The notes beneath the pieces were generated by a model. The model did no database searches. It had not been told where the DNA came from and saw only the letters and a program-made list of their open reading frames with translations. A program made the position numbers and the translations under genes. A DNA stretch of 64,000 nucleotides from Isoetes taiwanensis. Its lineage: Eukaryota > Streptophyta > Lycopodiopsida > Isoetales > Isoetaceae. The DNA lies in the NCBI GenBank assembly GCA_021234155.1, contig JAJEKV010000003.1:19390386-19454385 (forward strand), given 5' to 3'. Positions 22,832-32,969 of this stretch are shown in pieces (the stretch's first letter is position 1; each line of letters starts with the position of its first letter).

Positions 22832-24313
22832 TTAATCTACACGAATCGACATGCCTGAGCCGATTTCTTCGGAGATGATCTTGCCATCCCATTGCTCCAT
22901 GAACTGTGGGTACTGCTTTAATAGATCCTTCTTGAGTACCCATGTCGCATCTTCCACTGGCAAGTGTTTCCACTTGACTAAGTATTGGAGGAACTCTGAT
23001 CTCCTTGTTTTCTTGAAAGCTTTATCAAGAATTAATTCTGGAACTATTTCCAGCTGCTCCTCCGTCATTTCCAACAATGTTGGAGTGTCCAAGACTTCGT
23101 CTGGATTTGGAGTGTGTTTCTTCAACAAACTCACGTGGAAGACCATATGAATCTTTAGGTGTGCTGGCAAGTCTAGCTTGTAGGATTGATTGCCTACTTT
23201 CTGGACTATTCTGAAAGGTCCAGCCCACCTTGGAGCAAGCTTCTTGCAATTCCCGATCCTGAGCTTCGCCTGCTTTACCTTGATCTTTAACCAAACATGG
23301 TCTTCAACTTGGAATTCTCTAACTGTTCGATGCTTGTCGGTGATGCTCTTTTGTCGACTCCTTGCCGCTAGGAGATATCCTCGAACTTCTTCCATGAGCT
23401 GCTGCATGTCGGCCAACATCTGCTGCGAAACTTCTACTTTTGACACGGGGTTGTGCCAAGTTTCTGGAGTTAGGCATTGATAGCCGTAATTGATCATAAA
23501 CGGCGACATTTGGGACGATTCCTGCTTGGTGCTATTGTATGCAAACTCCACCAAGTGAATAAATTCTTCCCACATACCTTGCTTATTCCAGACATAATTT
23601 CGTAGCATGTCCTCCAAAATCCTGTTGGTCCGCTCCGTTTGGCAATCCGTCTGAGGATGATACGCCGTGCTCATTGATAGCTTCGTCTGAATGGTCGCAA
23701 AGAGGTCTTGCCAAAAGGCACTCATAAACTTCGGATCCCTGTCGGAGATAATCTCCCTTGGCATGCCATGAAGCCTGAAAATCTCTTTGGTGAAGAGCTT
23801 TGCTGTATCCATAGCCGTATCTGTGGTCCTGCAAGGCACAAAATGTGCCATCTTCGACAACTTGTCGACCACTACCATCAAAGCATCCTTCCCTCTTACT
23901 GTCCTTGGAAGTCCTGTGATGAAATCCATGCTGATCACCTCCCACTTAGCGTTTGGCACCGCTAATGGCTCTAATGCCCCTGGAATTCGAAGCTGCTCCG
24001 CCTTTGTCTGCTGACATAGCTGACATTCCCTGATGTAGCGAGCTACCTGCTTCTTCATTCCTGGCCAATAATAGCTGCTGCGCACTTTGAAATATGTTTT
24101 CATGAATCCCGCATGGCCAGCTATTGGACTATTGTGCGTGTCATGGAGGATCAATTTCCTTACCCCTGATGATTCGGGTACGCACAACTTATTCTTATGG
24201 TATAACAGGTTGCCTTCCTTCTTATAATGTTTAAAGGCTTCCCGTTCTTTATCTATTCTAGCCTCTCTAGAGAGACTCGCCCATACTTCCCTGAAATCCA
24301 CATCTGTGGGCAA
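22832..24313 (-). CDS. Chromovirus integrase with chromodomain
   Basis: 493 codons, continuous with the RT/RNase H frame upstream except for a single TAG at 24317-24319. Order of domains: HHCC zinc region (HDTHNSPIAGHAGF..CQLCQQ, residues ~75-125); DDE catalytic core with D in SMDFITGLP, D in ISDRDPKF and E in QTERTNR; GPY/F module (RWAGPFRIV..LPAHLKIHMVFHVSLLKKH); C-terminal chromodomain (ILDKAFKKTRRSEFLQYLVKWKHLPVEDATWV, ~425-465). Chromoviral chromodomains steer insertion to chromatin carrying methylated histone H3. HPQTDCQTERTN has Cys where Gly is usual. The frame is open, so this part could be functional if read through the stop. Confidence 0.9.
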   Translation of the reverse strand: MPTDVDFREVWASLSREARIDKEREAFKHYKKEGNLLYHKNKLCVPESSGVRKLILHDTHNSPIAGHAGFMKTYFKVRSSYYWPGMKKQVARYIRECQLCQQTKAEQLRIPGALEPLAVPNAKWEVISMDFITGLPRTVRGKDALMVVVDKLSKMAHFVPCRTTDTAMDTAKLFTKEIFRLHGMPREIISDRDPKFMSAFWQDLFATIQTKLSMSTAYHPQTDCQTERTNRILEDMLRNYVWNKQGMWEEFIHLVEFAYNSTKQESSQMSPFMINYGYQCLTPETWHNPVSKVEVSQQMLADMQQLMEEVRGYLLAARSRQKSITDKHRTVREFQVEDHVWLKIKVKQAKLRIGNCKKLAPRWAGPFRIVQKVGNQSYKLDLPAHLKIHMVFHVSLLKKHTPNPDEVLDTPTLLEMTEEQLEIVPELILDKAFKKTRRSEFLQYLVKWKHLPVEDATWVLKKDLLKQYPQFMEQWDGKIISEEIGSGMSIRVD

Positions 24314-24316
24314 GGA

Positions 24317-25486
24317 CTATTCAATCTTCTTACCAAAGTCGCTGGAGAGCGTCGAAATTGCATTGCAATGCACTCTAGTTGTCAGGGGATGCCTTGAAAG
24401 CGCATCTGCTACCAGATTGAGCTTCCCTGGCTTGTAGACTATATCAAAGTCATACTCTTCAAGAAACTCCATCCACCTTCTCTGCCTCAGGTTGAGGTGT
24501 GGTTGCGTGAATACATACTGGAGGTTTTGATGATCTGTATCCAATTGGAACTTCCTTCCCAAAAGGTAATGCCTCCAAATTCTTAATGCCCTGACAACCG
24601 CAAGCAATTCCTGATCATGCATGGGGTAGCGCGTTTCGGCGTCGTTCATCTTCCTGGAATCGTACGCTACCACACGCTCTTCTTGCATAAGCACTGCACC
24701 TGTAGCTATCTTACTCGCATCTGTGGCTACAAGCTTATCTTTCCCTGGGTCCGGCAGGGTTAGGACTGGGGCGGTTGTTAAAGCTTCCTTCAACAATTCA
24801 AACCCCGCTTGGGCTTTCTTGTGCCAATGCTCTGCCCAATCTTTCACCTTCTTCGCCCTCGTCAAGTCTGTTAACGGGGCCGCTATCTTGGCAAAGTTCT
24901 TCACAAACTTTCTGTAGTACCCTGCTAGCCCGAGAAAACTTCTGACCTCATGCACATTCTTCGGTGCCGGCCACTGAATCACTGCTTCAATCTTGGCAGG
25001 ATCCGTCGAAATTCCTTCTGCTGATATCACATGCCCTAGGTATTCCACCCTCTCCGTTGCGAAGTGACACTTTGACAACTTGGCGTACAACTGGTGCCTC
25101 TTCAACTTCTCCAGCACTCCCCTTAAGTGTTGTACGTGTTCTTCAAGGAATCTGCTATACACCAAACTGTCGTCAAAGAATACAATCACAAAGGTGTCTA
25201 AGAACTCCCTGAAGATGTCGTTCACGAGCCTCATGAACGTTGCTGGGGCATTCGATAAGCCGAAAGGCATTACCGTGAACTCATAGTGCCCATACCTGGT
25301 CCTGAAAGCCGTCTTATGGATATCTTCTTCCTTTATCTGGATCTGATGATAACCTGACCTTAAGTCGATTTTGGAGAAGACCTTTGCACCTTGGAGCTGA
25401 TCCATCAAGTCATCTGATCTGGGGAGCGCATACTTGTTCTTAATGGTGTGCTTATTCAACTGCCTATAGTCTATGCACATCAATCT
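24317..25486 (-). pseudogene. Chromovirus RT and RNase H, missing RT start and ended by a stop
   Basis: 388 codons. RT begins abruptly at [10 protein letters not shown]; the fingers region and everything upstream (gag, protease) are absent. [16 protein letters not shown] and the catalytic FFDD box follow (residues ~75-110), then the thumb ([17 protein letters not shown]) and RNase H ([14 protein letters not shown]...DHQNLQYV...[10 protein letters not shown]). The frame ends in TAG at 24317-24319, and the integrase continues in the same frame, so one base change separates the two. The junction with the foreign DNA lies at about 25487-25501, at GACTCTTGATCCCGG. Confidence 0.9.
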
Positions 25487-25504
25487 CCGGGATCAAGAGT
25501 CTAA

Positions 25505-27031
25505 CTAATCTTGAAATCGCCGGTAAGATGGGTTGTCCTCAAGGAACTTCTTAACTTGGGCCGTTCCTACTGAATGACCCAAGTTCCCGAAGACGTTTGC
25601 TGACGAGCCGCCCTGCAAGGCTCTCGCCAGCTCTTCCACCCTGCGGTCGGATGTGCAGGCCGTGGTCACCGCCAATCTCGCCTGCCGTTGATGGGGTATG
25701 GCAAAGTCGAAGAGGTCAAGTGCCATTGCTCTCTTGACTAGGACAGCATAGTCGACATTTGCCGCTATTCGAGCATGCCTGCCGAAGCCTGAGAGTGCAA
25801 TAAGCATGAACACTCCTTCTTCACCCCGGGGGCTGAACTTGCGGTGTACCACCGCTATTCTCCCATCCAGCAGTAGGGGCAGGTAGTACCTCAGCGACCT
25901 GTCGTTGTGTGTCGCAGATGATTCCCCGCTTGCTTGGCCCCCAGCTCTGTGTCGTCCCGCGTAGTCGTCGACCTCTATCTCCGTCAGCTCTCGGTAGTCT
26001 TCAATTGTGGAGTCGACTCGCCTGAGGCCGATTCCTGCTCCTCTTGCTGGAGGTGGTGTCGAGGGCCTCGGCATCAGGATGCTGGTGGTATTGCCTCTAA
26101 TCCCCATCCGTTCCTGGATGGCGAGGAACTCTTCTTCCGACGGCAGGTCTCCGGCCTCCATGATCTGTCTTATGCTGCTGTAGGCCTGGATATCAGACGT
26201 CGACTCCCCTGTGTAGGTGTCGGCTTCTCGCACTTGAAGCGGGAAGTCTGAGGCTCCCCGGACGATGAAGTCGTCCATTTCTGGTTGTTGCCGTAGTTGG
26301 TGCAGCAACTCATCAAGTCTGAGCTCCCTCTCCCTGCATTCCGGGAGGTTTTGGATGTCACTGAGGAGTAAATACTCCTCTTCGTTGATGATGATGGGGG
26401 CTAGGCTTGTGATGCCTAGCCCGAGTGGGGGAGCAATTCTGAGGGTCTGCCGGCTCCGCTCCATGTTGGCCAGCTCCTCCTCTGCTTGGCGCCGTTCTTC
26501 GTCTGAGTCGAGCTCCGTGTACTCGTCGTCGTCCGACTCCTCTTCTTCTTCTCTTCCTTCTTGCTCCTGCTGATACTGCAAAAGCATCTGCTCTGCTGCT
26601 TGGGCTGCTATGGGGTCCACCTCCATCGGAGGGATAGAGGTTGCCCCCATTGGATTTTCGGCACGGTGGGATAAGAAAATAGATAGGGCGGCAGTGTAGG
26701 AGAAATATTTGGTCCTGTCAACTGTCAGAACCATGTAGTCTGGCAGTCTCTGCGCCTTGTTAGTCAAATACTTGGCGATGTTGGGGACATCGCCCAAGGC
26801 TGCTTGAAGGGATGGTCGGGGGACAAAGTAGCCTATGCAAGGAGGGAGCTGAACGAGGGAGGGTCCTACCCTAGCTTGGAACTCTGCTAGAACTTGTCTA
26901 TATGCTGGGGTTGCATTCAAAGTGGCTTGGAAATCTATCTCTCTCCCAAAGACTCGGAAGATGTCATTGACATCCGCCTCGGCAGCATGGGCACTGGCGC
27001 TGTACCATCGCCTGAAGTCAGCAGTGGCCAT
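25505..27031 (-). CDS. Captured ORF 1, unknown 508-aa protein
   Basis: Chosen start is the ATG at 27031 (MATADFRRWYSAS), because its leader aligns with the leader of the ORF at 28998; the open frame extends 27 codons further up without an ATG. Not recognised. Visible: a folded-looking N-terminal region (1-150, with DVNDIFRVFGREIDF and RLPDYMVLTVDRTKYFSYTAALS), an acidic linker (EEEEESDDDEYTELDSDEE, ~180-205), a Pro/Gly-rich middle, and a second globular region (~395-490, YYLPLLLDGRIAVVHRKFSP..GVFMLIALSGFGRHARI). No zinc knuckle, protease or membrane segment. It sits where gag-protease should be, but reads unlike Gag. G+C content is clearly higher than in the flanking LTR DNA. TATA box at 27144-27153. 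Confidence 0.7.
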   Translation of the reverse strand: MATADFRRWYSASAHAAEADVNDIFRVFGREIDFQATLNATPAYRQVLAEFQARVGPSLVQLPPCIGYFVPRPSLQAALGDVPNIAKYLTNKAQRLPDYMVLTVDRTKYFSYTAALSIFLSHRAENPMGATSIPPMEVDPIAAQAAEQMLLQYQQEQEGREEEEESDDDEYTELDSDEERRQAEEELANMERSRQTLRIAPPLGLGITSLAPIIINEEEYLLLSDIQNLPECRERELRLDELLHQLRQQPEMDDFIVRGASDFPLQVREADTYTGESTSDIQAYSSIRQIMEAGDLPSEEEFLAIQERMGIRGNTTSILMPRPSTPPPARGAGIGLRRVDSTIEDYRELTEIEVDDYAGRHRAGGQASGESSATHNDRSLRYYLPLLLDGRIAVVHRKFSPRGEEGVFMLIALSGFGRHARIAANVDYAVLVKRAMALDLFDFAIPHQRQARLAVTTACTSDRRVEELARALQGGSSANVFGNLGHSVGTAQVKKFLEDNPSYRRFQD

Positions 27032-27143
27032 TGATCTAGCGAAGAAGGGAGTATCAAACAGATGCAGAACCACCTCAAGGAGCTGGAAGATTGCCTTGGC
27101 AGTGGAGAGCAAACTTGTAGGGTGCTAATTGAGGAATGGGGGA

Positions 27144-27153
27144 CCTATTTATA
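27144..27153 (-). promoter_or_regulatory. TATA box of captured ORF 1
   Basis: Minus strand TATAAATAGG, 113 bases before the ATG at 27031. The following leader (C-run, ..TACCCT, AAGT.TGCTCTCC..TGCCAAGGC.ATCTTC) is homologous to the leader of captured ORF 2, which makes a real promoter likely. Confidence 0.6.
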
Positions 27154-27343
27154 GAAAAGGGGAAAACCCTAATTTTGGGATAACTTAGAATTTACTGGGG
27201 TTGGGTGATTCTGATCTAATAAGAGGTGCAATTGAGAGTTTGAAGACTACTTTTAGGGTTTGAGCATGCTAAGATGGGCTAATGAACCTATTGCAAGAAA
27301 CTGGAGATGATTTGGATGTGGCATGGTGACAAAATGCTGAGAG

Positions 27344-27410
27344 GTCTCACACGTTGCGCCCAGACCGATAATGAAAAGTTCATTTTCTGCCCTGGCGCGA
27401 CGTGTGAGAC
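27344..27410. repeat. 67-nt palindrome, copy 1 (type a)
   Basis: Left arm GTCTCACACGTTGCGCC, right arm GGCGCGACGTGTGAGAC; the centre AATGAAAAGTTCATT is itself partly self-complementary. 190 bases upstream of the TATA box of captured ORF 1. Confidence 0.85.
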
Positions 27411-27542
27411 ATGGGCTCTAAATGGGTTAAACTTGATCAATTTGGGTGATCTAAGGGTGTAATTCTACTGGATCCTTAAGTTAGGCAGAATTGACCCTTT
27501 ATTTGGTCAATTTGGAGCTGTTTTGGGGCATTTTTGAGCATG

Positions 27543-27609
27543 GTCTCACACGTTGCGCCCAGCCCGAAAATGAGATTCTCATTTTCTGTCCTGGCGCGAC
27601 GTGTGAGAC
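27543..27609. repeat. 67-nt palindrome, copy 2 (type b)
   Basis: Same arms as copy 1; the centre GAAAATGAGATTCTCATTTTC is a near-perfect inner palindrome. It begins 199 bases from copy 1. Confidence 0.85.
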
Positions 27610-27970
27610 ATCGTCTCAATTTTGCTCAAAAAGTCCAATTTGATCAAAACAAAAGCTAGAATTCAATATCTTAACCTAGTTAAGCAAGATTGAACACATT
27701 ATTTACACAAAAATTCTTTATATTAACAAAATTTTTCATTATTTACAAAAAGGTTCAAGGGCGTTCTCCCTTGATGTGTCTAGCTAAGTACATATCCTGC
27801 CTCATGAGCGTGACCCTCTTCGCGTGAACTGTGCAGGCCATGGAATCTTCAAAATGCTGCACTATTTTCGCCTCTGCTGCCTCCTGTAGGCACAACAGCA
27901 TTTCATTGGTCACTCACATGTCCGTGTTGTACTCCTGCATGACTTCTCGGACCAAGCGTTGAAACGGTGC
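27610..27970. other. Spacer between the two captured units
   Basis: AT-rich to about 27760, then G+C-rich. In the minus orientation it follows the stop of captured ORF 2 and probably holds its 3' end. The phrase GACTCTTGATTCCCCGG at its start (27971-27987) recurs at the end of unit 1 (25487-25501). No separate gene. Confidence 0.4.
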
Positions 27971-27978
27971 CCGGGGAA

Positions 27979-28998
27979 TCAAGAGTCCGTAACTTCGCTG
28001 GAAGTGCCGGATTTCCTTGAGGGCCCTCTGCTCCTCTTGGTCCGCTTCTTTCCTGGTGCTCTGGGAGGCTTGGGCTTGGGTGGCGGCGGCTTCAGGGTCT
28101 GGCTTTTTGTTGGGCGTCCGCCTTCAATCGTTCTCACCCTGTGCTCCTGGTAGTAAGCGTTGTACGCCTCCCACTTCGCCATGTAGGCATTGTGCTCCTT
28201 AATCTTCTTCTGATAGACCTTTACGGGGTCTATCACGTACGCCTCCCGTTGTGGCCGTGGGGCTTTGGCTCTATCCCACGTCGGGAATGGTGGGGGCTTC
28301 GATGCTTGCCCGGGCTGCTCCTGCTCAGGTGCCACCTGCTCGGGTACTTCCTTCTCCACGACCGGGGGTTTTGAAGAGCTTGCCCCCTCAGTGTTGGGGA
28401 CGTAATCTTCGTCCGAGTCGTCGGTAGAAGGCGGGGTCTGCTCGCCTGATGGCTCGTTAATGACGGGACCCATTGCTCGCTTACCAACCTTTACAACTTT
28501 CCTCTTGCCCGCCTTAATGCCTTTGGCCTTCCTCTTCTTCGGCTCACCGGCTGTGGTAGGCTCGTCCTCCCGTCTCTTCATCCTCCTCTCTCGGCGGCGC
28601 TCTCTGGCTTCATATTTGCTGATGAACGCCGCGAGGTCTGCTTCTGCAGCAGGGCTAAGCCTCGGCTGCCGCTGCTCCTCTCTCTCTTCCTCCTCCTGCA
28701 GACGGGCCCAAGCCTCGAGTTGCTCCTCGACGGTCGGCTGCCCTATCTGCTCCCGTTCCTCCCTGTTCCTCCTGTCTTCCTCGGCGATCTCTTCGAGAAT
28801 CTGCTGCATAATATCCGGCCGCTCCTCGCCTATGACCTCAGTCTGGTCGCTCCGGTCCAATTCTGCCTCCTCGCTGGAAGAAGATTCGCCTTGCCGGAAA
28901 AGGCGTTCTTGGAGTATCCTCTGAATGAGGGCAGGGTCGCTGGCGCTGGATGATTCGCCTCAGCGGGGCTTCCTAGCGGTCTGTTTTGTCCGGGCCAT
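27979..28998 (-). pseudogene. Captured ORF 2: nuclear-type protein with histone H3 tail mimic, stop at codon 13
   Basis: From the ATG at 28998 the protein starts MARTKQTARKPR. Residues 2-10 equal mature histone H3 residues 1-9 exactly; PR then matches H3 16-17 if STGGKA is skipped. Codon 13 is TGA (28960-28962), after which the same frame runs on to 27979 (339 codons in all). The rest is not histone: Glu/Arg-rich coiled-coil-like stretch (~60-145), a strongly basic patch EPKKRKAKGIKAGKRK (NLS-like, ~160-185), an acidic Ser region, a Pro-rich part, and a basic tail ([15 protein letters not shown]). One base change would open the frame, so the stop may be recent, or this copy dead. Function unknown; a chromatin-binding or chromatin-decoy role is an inference. 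Confidence 0.7.
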
Positions 28999-29098
28999 GT
29001 TCGACGGTTCGCTGATCCGAGCTATGCGCCAGAAGATCGCCTTGGCAAAGGAGAGCAGACTTTCTAAGCAGGGTACGCGAAAATGAGGGGGGTCTAGG

Positions 29099-29110
29099 TC
29101 TATTTATAAG
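29099..29110 (-). promoter_or_regulatory. TATA box of captured ORF 2
   Basis: Minus strand CTTATAAATAGA, 101 bases before the ATG at 28998, followed by the leader shared with captured ORF 1. Confidence 0.6.
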
Positions 29111-29185
29111 GGTCGATTTTAGGTCAAATTCCAAACTACCTTTTTGGGTTGCCTAGAACATCTAAAACACCTAAATTTAAGCAAG

Positions 29186-29252
29186 GTCTCACACGTTGCG
29201 CCCAGACCGATAATGAGAAGTTCATTTTCTGTCCTGGCGCGACGTGTGAGAC
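29186..29252. repeat. 67-nt palindrome, copy 3 (type a)
   Basis: Same arms and centre as copy 1 with one or two changes; 76 bases upstream of the TATA box of captured ORF 2. Confidence 0.85.
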
Positions 29253-29387
29253 ATGGTGGGTCCTGCTACTAAATTTTATACTTTCTAAGCATATAACATG
29301 TCAATTTTACTATTTCTTAGCTCAAAATTAGAATTATCAAGTTATTTTCCTGTAATTTATAACTTTTTAGTGTGTTTCAAGCTGAAT

Positions 29388-29454
29388 GTCTCACACGTTG
29401 CGCTCAGCCCGAAAATGAGATTCTCATTATCTGTCCTGGCGCGACGTGTGAGAC
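29388..29454. repeat. 67-nt palindrome, copy 4 (type b)
   Basis: Same as copy 2 with two changes; begins 202 bases from copy 3, repeating the a-b spacing (199) seen upstream of captured ORF 1. Confidence 0.85.
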
Positions 29455-29648
29455 CACCCTACTTTTTGAAGGTTGGCTCACCAATTTTTAGTCTTTTTAT
29501 GTTTCCATTCATTTTAACTGTTACTAGCTTAGCATAAACTACAAAAATGAGAAAAAAAAATTTCCCATTTTTCGAGGTTTGAGAATCCTATCAAGTTAGT
29601 ACTACTGGGAGCATGGTCAGTGCTTTGCTCTTGGTCTCCAAGAACATT

Positions 29649-29660
29649 GCTCTGATACCA
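29649..29660 (-). promoter_or_regulatory. Primer-binding site, initiator tRNA-Met type
   Basis: Minus strand TGGTATCAGAGC starts one base after the end of the 5' LTR (29662). This is the standard plant LTR-retrotransposon PBS for the initiator methionine tRNA. Confidence 0.93.
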
Positions 29661-29661
29661 C

Positions 29662-31339
29662 TGTGACGTCCCCTACTCATATACGGTGCACCCACCGTAT
29701 ACAAACAGGAGTTCATCCCCCATACCAGCTCCACGCTGATACAGGGCCCTCCACAATCACTGCACCCGTAACGAGTCCCAGTGGGAAGAGTGAAGGGGTC
29801 ATTTTACCCCGTCTCCCTCAGGGCCTACCTAGCTGCGGAAGCGTAAACATACATGTCAGTATACAACATAAACACATATCCACCCCGAAGGGTGGGGCAT
29901 CAACATCTGCATAGACAACGATCAGCATCATACATAGGGGTCCTACCCAAGGCTCAGACTCGAAGGGATGACTGACGGCTTGGGTCTCCAGAGTTCATTG
30001 CAGACAGAATTCATGGCAATGGATTTGGCTGGCATAAGAACATGGCATTGGGTTGTCCACTCCATCCGCCCCTCCTGTGCACACTTTGCAGAGTAGGCTG
30101 AAAAGTGTTGGGACTGGATCAGAGCTCCGCCGGATCGTAGCCAAAGGGGCTACATCCTGGGTTGTATCTCCCCAGTTCCGATGGGGCAGGTAGGGATCTC
30201 TCCCTCCAGAGATCTACATGCTGACTCAAGGAGACTAGAGGGCCACTGCCCTTACTCGACTTGAACCCACTGGAGAGTGACGCATCACTCCACGGGTGTC
30301 GAGCCTATGCCTTGCCCACACTCAGTGGCAAGCCATTAGGCCTAGTCCCAATGATCCCCGGTAGACATTACACGCCAGAGGGATTGTTCAAGAGTCAGAA
30401 CACGAACCTCTTTATAAGCCAGTCTGGCCCCTTCACCCACAACCAGGTGTGGCTCTTGTACACAGGCCGAATCTATAGTGTGCTAGAGAGGCTAATCTAG
30501 GAGCATCTACTACCAAGCTTTAGGTCTCTACCCCCCTTCCCAATACAAGGAGCTCATAGAGATACATCATCCATATACATCACAGAAGAACTAAAGAACT
30601 AGATCTAATCTATATCATAGAGTTAGGTTCTTTAGTTAGAGTCTGGTATCTAGAGATCTAGAGGGCTGCTATGGGCAATTTAATAGGCTAAACCTACTGA
30701 TTTAATGACTAGAAGATGGTTAAAGGCTATTAAATTGACGAAATACCTGATCCTTGAGTTCCTCCTCCTGACCTGAGCTCAACCATCCTGCTAAACTGCT
30801 CGAATCAAGGGAAACTAATGGGGCAATTCGCTCAGACAGAGTCTGGGAGGCGGTTTTGACCCCTGGGGCAGCCAAAACAGAGCTCTAAAACCCTAGAAAC
30901 GAAAAATGGGCAAGTTAGGGTTTCCCTCCTTAAATAGACAAGGGGGTTGGCTAGGGTTTCCAATTATCCCCTTTTGGCATGTGGGATAATTGGGAATGGG
31001 CTCACTTGCCTTTAATGGCTAGGTGGCAAAATGTACCCACATGGAAAGGTGTGCACATTAATGAATATGCACATTGGTAAATGTGCACATTAATTGCACA
31101 ATTGGGTATGGCCCACTTGGCATAAAGTGTCCACATGGGAAAATATGCACCTAGATAAATGTGCACATGGTTAAATGTGCATATTAATAAATGCACATTC
31201 CTTGCAAGTTGCCCCCTAGGGGCTACCCTGGCTGGCTACGTTGGCGCACACGTCGGTCGAGGGTGGTGGTGTGTACGTGCGTGGAGGGCAAGATAAAGAT
31301 ATCGCCCCGGGACCAGATATCGTCTTTGGAACGTCACTG
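29662..31339 (-). repeat. LTR copy C of the chromovirus (5' LTR)
   Basis: 1678 bp, full length, near-identical to copy A. It has TGTGACG at the left and ..ACGTCAC at the right, then the target duplication GATCC (31340-31344). Differences from copy A are concentrated near 30113-30135 and in the last 130 bp. Confidence 0.93.
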
Positions 31340-31344
31340 GATCC

Positions 31345-32969
31345 TGCATAGATGTCTGCAGGTTAATGTGCTGGTCCATAAGTTTGCTCTCAATATTTCA
31401 GAACTTTGCCCATTGTGTGAACGACAATTTCAGACCCTCAAGCATTGTTTTTTTCTCTGCGACCAAGTCCGACCAGTTTGGTCGTGGTTGCTGTCTCTTT
31501 TTCATGTGGCCTTGACTAGCCAGCATGTGTTTTTTGCTATCTATCCCTGGGGGATTCACCTTTGATCAGCGTATAACCCATGAGAGTTCAACGGAGGAGT
31601 GTTTTTTAGACCATTTGCGTACATATGCTTAGGGGTTAGGGGTGGTTTTAGGCACTAATTTAGAGCAATATCTATGTACATAGGGGTCAAATTGCCTTTT
31701 AAAATTGTGTATACAATGGGGATTTTTTGCTACCCTACGAATGCAGATGCCATACCCCCCTTATGTATAAGTGCATTCCCCAGGTATCTATCCCTCCACT
31801 TGGAATAAATGGCAGTAGCAAGCTTTTCGTTTAGCGTCAGGTTGGTTGGTGTGGCCTATCTGGAAAAGGCGGCGATGGTGTATCTTCAAGGGCTTAGCAA
31901 TTATTGCTAACAAGTTCTTCGCAAGGCACAAGATAGATTCATAAAGGCGTACCTATCTCACAGCTTGCTCATGAGAAGAGACGCTTGATTTTTGAGGAAT
32001 TTTTGGGTATATCATCTCTTGCATAGGCGGGTTGCTCCATTTAGTGGATTATTTTTGTCTACTGAGATTTTATTCCTGCCTCTGGAATTATACGTGTACT
32101 TTCTTGGGATATTGAACAAAGTTTGACATCCTTCAAAAAAAAGGAGGGGAGGGATTGAAAGAGATGTAATAACTATATCATTTCTTGCATTACAGTGAAG
32201 TTTCATGTTCTCTGATGCCTCTCTGGAGAATGAACTCTAAAGAAAGTAAGAAATGAGAGGGTTAAAACTTAAGCTATCAGTGCACAGTTCCCAAGAGAGC
32301 TTTCATAGCCCTAAATTTTGGACTTGCAAGGGGTTCTGTCATGCCATCTGTTAGCTGGCTACCAGTAGGACATAGTGCGAGTTGGTGTATTGAGGGAAGT
32401 GGAACTTGTAGATCTTGAAAGGGGCGGTGCATAGCTTAAGATCCGGCTTTGCTTGTGCTTAGACTAACTCCAACTTGCACAAATGAATGCAAACCTAATA
32501 ATGAAGATACTGAACATAGCTCAACACACGACGGACAAATGACTATAAGAGGAAAAAAACGTGCAAAATAAAAAAAGATTTATAGCACAACCAGCCATTA
32601 AATTTTGTCGTCACCACCAATAAAAATTGACAATGTTTGATAACAATTTACAACAACCATCTTACTGAAATAGTTTAGGGTTTAACCAATCTTTGCAATT
32701 ATTCAATAGAAAACTTGATCTAGCACGATGAGTAAAATAAGAATGGTGTTGTATTAAGCACATGGACATGGAGATCCAAGATAAGCTAATGACGCAATTG
32801 CATACCTTTTCCTCATAAAGATAATCTTATACTATGTTCTTGTACTTCAACCTAGAATAAGGAGCATGCCATAATCCAAGCTTTAAAAATTTATGAGGTT
32901 CGTTGCTACTGACATACATACATGCATGGAAAACAAAATGGGAAAATTCAAGCTTTAATAATCCACGGG
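31345..32969 (+). pseudogene. LINE tail, copy 2 (zf-RVT domain and 3' end)
   Basis: Directly continues the LINE frame from 18203 after removal of the element and one GATCC: WWQIL then HRCLQVNVLVHKFAL, the zf-RVT motif CPLCERQFQTLKHCFFLCDQ and VRPVWSWLL. The Cys pair is intact here. The shared sequence with copy 1 stops at CCACGGGG (32964-32970). Confidence 0.85.

Larger units (their letters stand above)
21510..31339 (-). mobile_element. Chromovirus (Ty3) with captured transcription units
   Basis: Minus-strand Ty3 element: 5' LTR 29662-31339, iMet PBS 29649-29660, two non-retroviral ORFs (28998-27979, 27031-25505), truncated RT with RNase H (25486-24317), integrase with chromodomain (24313-22832), PPT 21956-21968, truncated 3' LTR 21510-21955. 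The original target duplication is GATCC (18199-18203 and 31340-31344), within the LINE zf-RVT coding sequence. Gag, protease and the first part of RT are absent. The element would need proteins supplied by relatives. Confidence 0.9.

Noticed and set aside
28960..28998. A true histone H3 gene
   Set aside because: Only the first nine residues (plus PR) match; no histone fold follows in any frame.
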